A stretch of 64,000 nucleotides of DNA from Symbiodinium natans (taxonomy: Eukaryota; Sar; Dinophyceae; Suessiales; Symbiodiniaceae). The position numbers were made by a program, and so were the translations under genes. Shown piece by piece: positions 9,887 through 19,272 of the stretch. The stretch covers positions 62,001 through 126,000 of the forward strand of contig CAJNDS010000791.1 of the NCBI GenBank assembly GCA_905221605.1, read 5' to 3'. The stretch's first letter is position 1. The number at the start of each line of letters is the position of its first letter. The notes under the pieces were generated by a model. That model saw only the letters and a program-made list of their open reading frames with translations, did not search any database and was not told where the DNA came from.

Positions 9887-10215
9887 GCTGTTGAAGCAGC
9901 TGATTGGTTTAAGGCTGCTAGATACTGCCATGTATGTACTTTTGTCTCACACCTTGGGCCGTCAGATACGGCCGAATGCTGTCATTGATGCTGATGCCTT
10001 CTTCTATATGGCCAAGTACTACTGTTTGCTTAAGAACCCCAAAATGAAAGCACATTCTTCCTCATAAGGGCAATGTAGGGACGACTACCCTTTGTTTTTG
10101 TGGGGGTTCCTAAGGAAAGACTAGGGTGGTGTGACCTTATCCTGTCTTATCCTTCCCTCAAGTGTTGCCCCAAACCTGGTCCATGTCACATTGTTCCAAC
10201 GTCGACTGCTGGTTA
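9887..10215. other. Unique sequence, no supported gene
   Basis: A 60-codon plus-strand ORF at 9885-10067 is open but has no known motif. Nothing else was seen. Confidence 0.3.

Positions 10216-10248
<33 letters not shown>
10216..10248. repeat. (CTG)n microsatellite
   Basis: About ten uninterrupted GCT/CTG triplets. Confidence 0.95.
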
Positions 10249-10250
<2 letters not shown>

Positions 10251-10452
10251 AGAGTTTACGATTCAAAGGGCTCATAATTCACTGACTTCTCCAAGAACCA
10301 AGGGAAAAAAAGGTTAAACTTTGTTATTCCTACTAAATAAGGAAACCCAAAAAGATTAACGTTCAAGTATTGGCTAAGTAAGTTCAGAGGAACAACCCCT
10401 GGTTCGAGCCGAGTCGGAGCGGCTTTGCGGGCGGTGTCCTGAACGCGGCCAG

Positions 10453-10525
10453 CTTAGGGTGTTTGGCTTTTGGGGTTTTCGAGGTTTAGGGTTTTAGAGC
10501 TTTAGGGCTTTGGGGTTTAAGGCTT
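10453..10525 (+). repeat. Degenerate TTTAGGG-like block
   Basis: Repeated TTAGGG, TTTGGGG and TTTAGGGTTTT phrases, clearly related to the telomere motif but not in strict period. Confidence 0.7.
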
Positions 10526-10626
10526 TGTGCTTACCATTCCGCATGCCATGTCTGACACCTTTTCTTCCCGCGACTGTGCTGGGTTAGCAATGACTCTCGC
10601 CTCAAGGCTAGCCGTGAAGTATCATG

Positions 10627-10667
10627 CCCTAAACCCTAAAACCCTAAACCCTAAACCCCAAACCCTT
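10627..10667 (-). repeat. CCCTAAA block
   Basis: Five to six CCCTAAA or CCCCAAA units in C-rich orientation. Confidence 0.88.
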
Positions 10668-10747
10668 GAAGCTCTCCATCCTTACATACCTAAGCCCAAA
10701 GCCCTGATGTCTTCCTTACACGAGACAGCCTTCTGGCCAAGAAATGC

Positions 10748-10986
10748 AGGGCCTAGGGCTTCGGGCTTAGAGCTTAGGGCTTGGGGCTTGGGGCTTAGGG
10801 CTTAGGGCTTAGGGCTTAGGGCTTAGGGCTTAGGGCTTAGGGCTTCGAGCTTCGGGCTGAGAGCTTGGGGCTTCGGGTTTAGGGCTTAGGGCTTAGGGCT
10901 TAGGGCTTAGGGCTTCGGGCTTCGGGCTTGGGCTTAGGGCTTCGGGCTTAGGGCTTAGGGCTTAGGGCTTAGGGCTGAGGGCTTAG
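10748..10986 (+). repeat. TTAGGGC / TTCGGGC heptamer array
   Basis: More than twenty head-to-tail heptamers, mostly GGGCTTA with GGGCTTC, GGGCTTG and GGGCTGA variants. The period matches the telomere heptamer but with one T replaced by C, so it looks like an expanded variant telomeric satellite. Confidence 0.92.
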
Positions 10987-11950
10987 GCCAGTACCGACAG
11001 CAGTCCCGCGCGCAGCAGGCTCTGCAGAGGAGCCAGCTCCCTCCACCTGGAGACTCTCCCTCCCGCCATCGGCGCCTGACTCGCGACCGCACTTGCCGCG
11101 TCGACGCTCGCCATGAAAGCGTCTATCATGGCTGCGGTATGCCTTCCTTGACTCCCACGCCAGGAGGTGCCCGCGTTGGAGATCTGAGCTGCTACTGCTC
11201 TCCTCACACTTGTTGGAGATCTGAGCTGCTACTGCTCTCCTCACACTTGGCTTCCTCCTCCCAGTCCACCTCTTCCTCCTCTTCTCCCGGATGTTTTTTT
11301 CCATCGGCTCGTAGATTGTTGAGCCTCCGGGCCCTCTTCACCTGACGGCCTTCCCCTCGGGCAAAGGAAGCGGCAGGAAGCTGTGGTGGCTTTCGCTTTG
11401 GCAGTGGCTTGGACTTCGGTGCCACCTTGGGCGGCGTTTCCTTGCTTGCCCACTGGACCCCGCGGCCTGGACACGACTCGCAGGGGTCCTGCCCACGACG
11501 TCGGGCCTTGAGTAGGATGCCTCGCCCGTAGCGAGGTCATGGAGCAGAACAAGTTCTCCACGCCTTTGCTCGGCCAGCAGTATCACGTAGCAACGCGACT
11601 GCTTCGGCAACGTCCAGATCCTGGAGATCCTCGGACTCACATCCAGGATCTCCCGGATTGGCTTGCTGGTACTTGCGCATCTCCGTATCAGACAACACGG
11701 TCACCAGGGACGACGTATCCACCTGGTCGATGGGCATTCCACGCTGCCCCATCTTCCTCCAAAGCTCACCATACCACTCTGGTGGCTCCGTGCCACACAT
11801 GTCCAGGAAAAGATTCACCATCTTCTCCGGCACCTTCTTCGGCAAAGGTTGCACCGTATCGGCTGCATCATCACCTTTACCTCCAGTGCTTGGGGCCCCT
11901 TGAGGGTTCTTGCCCTCACCTTTCTTTAGCGTTGGATCCCCACACCGTTA
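10983..11950 (-). pseudogene. Broken minus-strand coding region, function unknown
   Basis: Protein-like sequence runs along the minus strand in successive frames. The segment from about 11947 to 11537 has good composition (a K/G-rich start, then a helix-rich block with W, M and D residues). Its continuation lies one frame over from about 11560 to 11480. A basic then acidic stretch follows in a third frame (about 11455-11220). The last part (about 11205-10985) lies beyond a 37-bp tandem duplication. No family was recognised. At least two register changes mean it is either a decayed gene or a gene with short introns; I favour decay because a fresh duplication sits at one break. Confidence 0.35.
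11175..11248. repeat. 37-bp perfect tandem duplication
   Basis: The unit beginning GTTGGAGATCTGAGC occurs at 11175 and 11212 with no differences that I can see. Its length (one base over a multiple of three) shifts the minus-strand reading frame that crosses it. Confidence 0.92.
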
Positions 11951-12002
11951 TCACGGTCTTGCACCTCTCACATCGTGGTCTCTTCTCCTCTGTCCATCCC
12001 AG

Positions 12003-12240
12003 TCCGTCTTCGAAGGCTTCGAAGGCGAGGACGAAGGGGGGAGGGCTTCGAAGGCTTCGAAGGTGAGGACGAAGGGGGCTTCGAGCTTTGAAGGTGAGGA
12101 CAAAGGGGGGGCTTCGAAGGCTTCGAAGGGTGAGGACGAAGGGGGCTTCGAAGGCTTCGAAGGCGAGGACGAAGGGGGGGGGGGGGCTTCGAAGGCTTCG
12201 AAGGGTGAGGGCGAGAAGGCTTCGAAGGTGAGAGACGGGG
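12003..12240. repeat. TTCGAAGG-rich tandem repeat
   Basis: Roughly ten irregular units built from CTTCGAAGGCGAGGACGAAG, with TTCGAA palindromes and G-runs of 4-10. Open frames on both strands follow the repeat and are not treated as genes. Confidence 0.88.
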
Positions 12241-12790
12241 GCATCTCCAGATTCTCACTTCTCCCAGTTTCGAAGAATGAGATCCAAAAAACAAAACAAG
12301 ATTCGGGGGGGTGGAATTTAGAAGAAGGCCCTTCTCTCTCATTTTTTCTTAAAGGAAGCTAATCTTCAGAGTATCACTTCTTTGAGTTTCGAATAATGAA
12401 ATCCAAAAAACAAAACAAGATTCGGGGGGGGGGGTGGAATTTAGAAGAAGTCCCTTCTCTCTCATCTTAAAAAAGAAATTACAGGCCTTCGCAATCCCCC
12501 CACTCTCTACTTCTAGAAACAAAAACACTCTCGTCTCTACTCCTCTGATCTTCGAATAATGAAATACAAAAAACAAAAGAAGATTCGAAGGGGGGTAGAA
12601 TTTAGAATAAAATTCCCTTCTCCCTTCTCCTCTGAGTTTTCGAAATGAAATACGAAAAACAAAAGAAGATTCGAGAGGGCTGGCATTTAGAATGAATTCC
12701 CTTCTCTCCTCTGATTTCTCGAACAATGAAATACAAAAAAGATTCGAGGGGGTGGGAATTAGAATACATTCCCCTCCTCTCTTCTCCCTT
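12241..12790. repeat. Diverged repeat family, about five copies of 80-150 bp
   Basis: Each copy has an AATGAAATACAAAAAACAAA-like phrase, then AGATTCG plus a G-run, then GGAATTTAGAA and TTCCCTTCTCTC. Copies begin near 12265, 12390, 12555, 12640 and 12720. Spacing and G-run length vary between copies. Confidence 0.8.
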
Positions 12791-13024
12791 CCTCCCACTC
12801 CGCATTCTCGCTTCTTCCTTTCTTTCACTCCCGCGTCTGTGTTCAAGCAAGATGGAAATTTCGAAATGCTCTCCTCTCCAACTGCCTCTGTCAACTTTAA
12901 AAAATATAATCCTTCTCTCTTCTTCCCTTCCTCCCACTTTACAAGAAGTGAATGGGGGGGCCCGCCCCCTCAACCCTTTCAAGTGATTCTTACGCTTTAA
13001 GCCCACCCCATTCATAATGAGATT
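12791..13024. other. C/T-rich spacer, no gene seen
   Basis: Pyrimidine-rich (CTTCCTCCCACTCC-like) without a recognised gene. Confidence 0.3.
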
Positions 13025-13504
13025 TTAGCTGGGGCCTGCAGCGCCAAGTTCTGTCGGCAAAAATCTAAAGCAGGCAGTGGGCAACATGCGAAGAGTCTCA
13101 TGGCGGATCACATCTTTTCTTTCTCGCCAAACAAACTTTTCCACGAAAAATATCACCAACCTTGGCATCGTGAAATCCCGCCAGTCATCACCAATCCTCT
13201 GCTGCAAGTCTTTTCTGTGGATGAGATTCCTTGTGTGATATTGCTGAGCAGCTTGTCTTTGTCGCAATTGCAAAGCTTGAGAATGCTCAAAGTCCAACCT
13301 AACCCTTGTGTATTGATGTTCTTGCTGTTCTGCATGCACGCGCTTGTTTTCACGGATGCGCGCTGGCAAGTTGGCGGCATGCCGAAGATCACAGGCAAGA
13401 ATCTTCAAGGCACGCAGGCAAGCAGAATCCACCGAGGGCGCTGAGTGCGCCCCAAGTGGATTACGCCCCAAGTGGTATTGAGCATGTCTGAGTTTGGAGT
13501 GCAA
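13025..13504 (-). CDS. Unrecognised 159-codon ORF, doubtful
   Basis: A minus-strand ORF whose middle (residues about 35-125) is rich in Q, R, H and L and looks like helical basic protein. The opposite strand is also open here (13100-13444), so coding status is uncertain. No family motif was seen. It sits between a diverged repeat and the 13440-13720 satellite, with which its N-terminal codons overlap. Confidence 0.2.
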   Translation of the reverse strand: MHSKLRHAQYHLGRNPLGAHSAPSVDSACLRALKILACDLRHAANLPARIRENKRVHAEQQEHQYTRVRLDFEHSQALQLRQRQAAQQYHTRNLIHRKDLQQRIGDDWRDFTMPRLVIFFVEKFVWRERKDVIRHETLRMLPTACFRFLPTELGAAGPS

Positions 13505-13720
13505 CCCGAGTGGTCAGGAGTGCGCCCCGAGTGGTATGGAGCATGCCTGAGTGCGTCCCGAGTGTTATAGAGTGCGCCTCGAGTGGTTTGGAGCGCGCCT
13601 CGAGTGGTATAGAGTGCGTTCCGAGTGGTTAGGAGCATGCCTGAGCGCTGGGTGTAGAGCGCGCTCCAAGTGGTAGAGAGGACGGAGTGCGCCTGGAGCG
13701 TGCCCCAAGTGGTGTATACT
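13440..13720. repeat. AGTGCGCC(C/T)CGAGTGGTAT-type tandem repeat
   Basis: Irregular 18-31 bp units with the shared phrase CGAGTGGT and GAGTGCG or GAGCATGCCTGAG. About twelve units end directly at the first unit of the 28-kb array. Confidence 0.82.
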
Positions 13721-14749
13721 GGAGCCACTTTCATGCGGTTGTCTTTTAGCTTGTGTTTAGCAGCCCTAAATTTGTTCCTTGTTTACAGGAGATTTCGGAG
13801 ATTTGCGTTTTGCGTTTTGTTTGCTATTTGCAATGTACTTTTGTTTGTTTGCACGTAGACCTGTTTTGCTGGATTTTGTGCCGGATTTTTTTTCAAGATG
13901 CCTTGAGATCTGCAAGACTCTCAAGACTTTTGCTTATTTTTCCATGTGTCTTCAACAGATTGCATCTGAGCCGCTGCTCGCTGAGCGCTCTCGCCTCAAG
14001 CAGCTTCTAGGCCACAGCTAGCGTACTTGCGCCATGTCTGCCACGTCGGAGCCTGATTTGTTACATAGTCCGTAGGGTCCATGTTTGTGCTTCCAAGATG
14101 TCGCAAGCCCTTCGCAACTTGCTCAGCGAAGCACTCAGTGGAGGAGGTTGCCGAGGTTTTCAAGGCCGATTTTTGGAGAGGCTTCACATTCGTTACGAGG
14201 CGTAGGCGCGGCCGGCCGGTGCGCGGCCGGAGGTGTCCAAGCTCATCCGTGCGCTGCTTGGTGGCCTAGCTGTGTATGGTTGTAGCAACAGCCATGCGCG
14301 GGGTCAAAGCTTTGGGTGCAAGAAACCAGTCATGCCTTCAGTCAGGTCCTTGGGTTGAGTCTGACATGAACCCTGAGGCAGGAAGTCAGTCTTGTTCTTT
14401 TGCAAGTTGTGACGTGGACGGTGAAGCCAGGCAGACGTAGACTGTATTCCTTTTTCTGAACCCGATTGGTGAAAGACCAATGTGTACCTTGACGTTCTGC
14501 CTGAAGGCGCGAAGTGCTTCTTAGACGGTCAGCGACCATTGATTCGTATGGCAGGCATGCCCCAGCTTCGGCGCTCCGGTTGACACAGGTCCTCGCCAGA
14601 AGCAGAAGAACACCTCTTGCGTCCTTCACCCTTTAGGGGACGACCGGTAGTATAATACTGACATTGGCGTGCGGTGATTGGGTGGCGGGTTTCCTGCACC
14701 TGTCCTTTAATAACTTTGTAAATTGCCAAAGGGTGAATCCAGTCCTGAT

Positions 14750-15420
14750 AAAGGGGTTTCCGCAGGGTTTCCGTTCATGTTTGTTAAGCTTCTGGAGGGT
14801 TTCCCTGGGTTTCCCTACAGTTTCGCGAGGGTTTCCGCGGGGTTTCTGGGGGTTTCCGTGGGTTTCCTTAGATTTCGTGCATGTGTTAAGACTTATTGGA
14901 TGGTTTTGGTAGGTTCCTCAAGGGTTTCGTGAGGGTTTCCGTGGGATTTCGTGCAGTTTTTGAACTTTCCGGAGGTTTTCCTTGAATTTCTCTAAAGTTT
15001 TGTGAGGGTTTCCGCGGATGTCCGTGGGTTTTGTCAAGTTTTGCCTTGGTTTTTTAAAGCTTTCAGATGGTTTCCCTGGGGTTTTCTAAGGTTTGCGGGG
15101 TTTCAGTGGGTTTTGTTAGATTTTGCGTAGGTTTTTGAAGCTCTCGGAAGGTTTTTCTAATGTCTTGTGAAGGTTTACCGCGGGTTTTCCATGGTTTTTG
15201 ACAGCTTTGAAGGGGTTTCCGTTGGTTTCTTAGGGCTGTGTGAGGGTTTCCGCGTGGTTTGTGTGGGTTTTCTTATATAGGTCGTGCGCAGCTCTTTAAA
15301 GCTTCTAGTGGAGCTTTGTGAGGGTTCCTGCAAAATCTCCGCGGGGTTTCGATTGGTTTTCTCATGCTTTGCGCGGCTTTGGAAAAAGATGTCAGAAGCT
15401 TCAGCGAGGGTTTCCATGAG
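14750..15420 (+). repeat. Degenerate GGGTTTCCG repeat block (first of nine)
   Basis: About 40 irregular phrases of the type GGGTTTCCG(C/T)GGG, spaced 12-25 bp, on a T/G-rich strand. The same block occurs in each array unit (for example 17300-17960, 20355-21010, 23850-24500). Open frames in it are periodic G, F, P and S peptides and are not treated as genes. Confidence 0.85.
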
Positions 15421-15927
15421 CTTCCATGGCACCATGGATTTCCTCAGCGTTACTTCAAGCTTTGGAATTTGTCACATGGTGCGGTCGGGGCTCGTCCAGA
15501 TAGGCAAGATGCAAGCGGCGCAGTTTGTCGTGCGGCTTTGCAGCGCTGCTAGGTGAGGTTGTGGAGGTGGATGCTGATGGCAGGGAGAAGCAGAAGTGAT
15601 GCGGCCAGGCAGCCAGGAGCCGCTGGGGCTAACCCAGCTGTATTTTTCCGCAGGAGTAGGTTTTCCATATGTGCTCCGGGTCTTTGCGCAGGAAATTGTT
15701 CCGAGGCCAGATTCTGGGTCCGCTTTTGTGTGCAAAAGTCACGTCCGCTTGTGCGTGGCCTCCCCGGTGCCCGTTTCTATTATGTTGATCACTTCCGCAA
15801 GAAAGCTGCCTGTGGGGGGTCGTTGTTCTTAAAAAAAAAATTCTCCACGCTAGGAGCTTGCCTGTGGGTCAGAGTTGCTGTAGCGTCGCAATCTGGGGAG
15901 CGCAGGGGCTCGAAAAATGCAGATTTA

Positions 15928-15974
15928 GCGACACCAAAATTGGGGCCGCCAGGCGGCCCCAATTTTGGGGTCGC
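15928..15974. repeat. 47-bp palindrome in the ~475-bp sub-repeat (first copy)
   Basis: CCAAAATTGGGGCCGCC and its exact reverse complement are separated by a single A, and the arms extend outward to GCGAC/GTCGC with one mismatch. It recurs in nearly every sub-repeat (for example 18475-18521). A second, shorter palindrome, GGCCCCATTTTTGGGGCC, lies ~80 bp further right and is usually doubled. A cruciform or a very stable RNA hairpin is possible. Confidence 0.92.
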
Positions 15975-16246
15975 AGTTCCAGCCTTTTCATGTATTTACA
16001 CATTATAATAAGGGAAGCTGGGTGCATTTCGTGGCCCCATTTTTGGGGCCGCGAGACGGCCCCATTTTTGGGGTCGCAAGTTTGAGCCCTGGGCTCACGC
16101 AGCTGGGTCTCGTCAGCGTGCCTGCGCCTGCCCTTGTTCCAGGAACCTTTGGGGAGCAGCGTGCAGAACATAAGCTTGGGGATCAGGGGCTTGTCCGAAG
16201 CAGCTGCTTGCTTTTGTAATGCTGCAGCAGAAAGGGAGCTGCAACT

Positions 16247-19200
16247 GTGGAGGCCACTTTCATGCGGTTGTCTTTTAGCTTGTGTTTAGCAGCCCTAAAT
16301 GTTGTTCCTTGTTTACAGGAGATTTCGGAGATTTGCGTTGTTTTGCGTTTGTTTGCTATTTTTGCAATGTACTTTTGCTTTTGTTTGCACGTAGACCTGT
16401 TTTGCTGGATTTTGTGCCGGATTGTTTTTTCAAGATGCCTTGAGATCTGCAAGACTCTCAAAGACTTTTGCTAATTTTTGCGCCTACGGGCCATGTGTCT
16501 TCAACAGATTGCATCTGAGCCGCTGCTCGCTGAGCGCTCTCTTGCCTCAAGCAGCTCCTAGGCCACAGCTAGCGTACTTGCGCCATGTCTGCCACGTCGG
16601 AGCCTGATTTGTTGGCCGAAAAAAGTGCCCAGACATAGTCCGTAGGGTCCATGTTTGTGCTTCCAAGGTGTCGCAAGCCCTTCGCAACTCGCTCAGCGAA
16701 GTACTCAGTGGAGGAGGTTGCCGAGGTCTTCAAGGCCGATTTTTGGCGATGCGAGAGCGCAGGCGCGGCCGGCCGGTGCGCGGCCGGAGGTGTCCAAGCT
16801 CATCCGTGCGCTGCTTGGTGGCCTAGCTGTGTATGGTTGTAGCAACAGCCATGCGCGGGGTCAAAGCTTTGGGTGCAAGAAACCAGTCATGCCTTCAGTC
16901 AGGTCCTTGGGTTGAGTCTGACATGAACCCTGAGGCAGGAAGTCAGTCTTGTTCTATAGCAAGTTGTGACGTGGACGGTGAAGCCAGGCAGACGTAGACT
17001 GTATTCCTTTTTCTGAACCCGATTGGTGAAAGACCAATGTGTACCTTGACGTTCTGCCTGAAGGCGCGAAGTGCTTCTTAGACGGTCAGCGACCATTGAT
17101 TCGTATGGCAGGCATGCCCCAGCTTCGGCGCTCCGGTTGACACAGGTCCTCGCCAGAAGCAGAAGAACACCTCTTGCGTCCTTCACCCTTTAGGGGACGA
17201 CCGGTAGTATAATACTGACATTGGCGTGCGGTGATTGGGTGGCGGGTTTCCTGCACCTGTCCTTTATAACTTTGTAAATTGCCAAAGGGTGAATCCAGTC
17301 CTGATAAAGGGGTTTCCGCAGGGTTTCCGTTCATGTTTGTTAAGCTTCTGGAGGGTTTCCCTGGGTTTCCCTACAGTTTCGCGAGGGTTTCCGCGGGGTT
17401 TCTGGGGGTTTCCGTGGGGTTCCTTAGATTTCGTGCATGTGTTAAGACTTATTGGATGGTTTTGGTAGGTTCCTCAAGGGTTTCGTGAGGGTTTCCGTGG
17501 GATTTCGTGCAGTTTTTGAACTTTCCGGAGGTTTTCCTTGAATTTCTCTAAAGTTTTGTGAGGGTTTCCGCGGATGTCCGTGGGTTTTGTCAAGTTTTGC
17601 CTTGGTTTTTTAAAGCTTTCAGATGGTTTCCCTGGGGTTTTCTAAGGTTTGCGGGGTTTCAGTGGGTTTTGTTAGATTTTGCGTAGGTTTTTGAAGCTCT
17701 CGGAAGGTTTTTCTAATGTCTTGTGAAGGTTTACCGTGGGTTTTCCATGGTTTTTGACAGCTTTGAAGGGGTTTCCGTTGGTTTCTTAGGGCTGTGTGAG
17801 GGTTTCCGCGTGGTTTGTGTGGGTTTTCTTATATAGGTCGTGCGCAGCTCTTTAAAGCTTCTAGTAGAGCTTTGTGAGGGTTCCTGCAAAATCTCCGCGG
17901 GGTTTCGATTGGTTTTCTCATGCTTTGCGCGGCTTTGGTCAGAAGCTTCAGCGAGGGTTTCCATGAGCTTCCATGGCACCATGGATTTCCTCAGCGTTAC
18001 TTCAAGCTTTGGAATTTGTCACATGGTGCGGTCGGGGCTCGTCCAGATAGGCAAGATGCAAGCGGCGCAGTTTGTCGTGCGGCTTTGCAGCGCTGCTAGG
18101 TGAGGTTGTGGAGGTGGATGCTGATGGCAGGGAGAAGCAGAAGTGATGCGGCCAGGCAGCCAGGAGCCGCTGGGGCTAACCCAGCTGTATTTTTCCGCAG
18201 GAGTAGGTTTTCCATATGTGCTCCGGGTCTTTGCGCAGGAAATTGTTCCGAGGCCAGATTCTGGGTCCGCTTTTGTGTGCAAAAGTCACGTCCGCTTGTG
18301 CGTGGCCTCCCCGGTGCCCGTTTCTATTATGTTGATCACTTCCGCAAGAAAGCTGCCTGTGGGGGGTCGTTGTTCTTTAAAAAAAAATTCTCCACGCTAG
18401 GAGCTTGCCTGTGGGTCAGAGTTGCTGTAGCGTCGCAATCTGGGGAGCGCAGGGGCTCGAAAAATGCAGATTTAGCGACACCAAAATTGGGGCCGCCAGG
18501 CGGCCCCAATTTTGGGGTCGCAGTTCCAGCCTTTTCATGTATTTACACATTATAATAAGGGAAGCTGGGTGCATTTCGTGGCCCCATTTTTGGGGCCGCG
18601 AGACGGCCCCATTTTTGGGGTCGCAAGTTTGAGCCCTGGGCTCACGCAGCTGGGTCTCGTCAGCGTGCCTGCGCCTGCCCTTGTTCCAGGAACCTTGGGG
18701 AGCAGCGTGCAGAACATAAGCTTGGGGATCAGGGGCTTGTCCGAAGCAGCTGCTTGCTTTTGTAATGGTGCAGCAGAAAGGGAGCTGCAACGGTGCCCGT
18801 TTCTATTATGTTGATCACTTCCGCAAGAAAGCTGCCTGTGGGGGGTCGTTGTTCTTAAAAAAAAAATTCTCCACGCTAGGAGCTTGCCTGTGGGTCAGAG
18901 TTGCTGTAGCGTCGCAATCTGGGGAGCGCAGGGGCTCGAAAAATGCAGATTTAGCGACACCAAAATTGGGGCCGCCAGGCGGCCCCAATTTTGGGGTCGC
19001 AGTTCCAGCCTTTTCATGTATTTACACATTATAATAAGGGAAGCTGGGTGCATTTCGTGGCCCCATTTTTGGGGCCGCGAGACGGCCCCATTTTTTGGGG
19101 TCGCAAGTTTGAGCCCTGGGCTCACGCAGCTGGGTCTCGTCAGCGTGCCTGCGCCTGCCCTTGTTCCAGGAACTTTGGGGAGCAGCGTGCAGAACATAAG

Positions 19201-19272
19201 CTTGGGGATCAGGGGCTTGTCCGAAGCAGCTGCTTGCTTTTGTAATGGTGCAGCAGAAAGGGAGCTGCAACT
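16247..19272 (+). repeat. Array unit 2 (two sub-repeats)
   Basis: Sub-repeats start at 18313 and 18792. The unit has a private ~20-bp deletion near 16750, just before the GGCCGGCCGG block. Confidence 0.92.

Larger units (their letters stand above)
13721..16246 (+). repeat. Array unit 1 (divergent, one sub-repeat)
   Basis: The most divergent unit. It lacks a ~21-bp GGCCGAAAAAAGTGCCCAG segment present in units 2-9 and differs at many single bases. It has a single ~475-bp sub-repeat (about 15769-16246). It is probably the array edge, escaping homogenisation. Confidence 0.9.

Noticed and set aside
12003-12240. Glu/Gly-rich plus-strand ORF and Pro/Ser-rich minus-strand ORF
   Set aside because: Both follow the TTCGAA satellite and are low-complexity translations of it.
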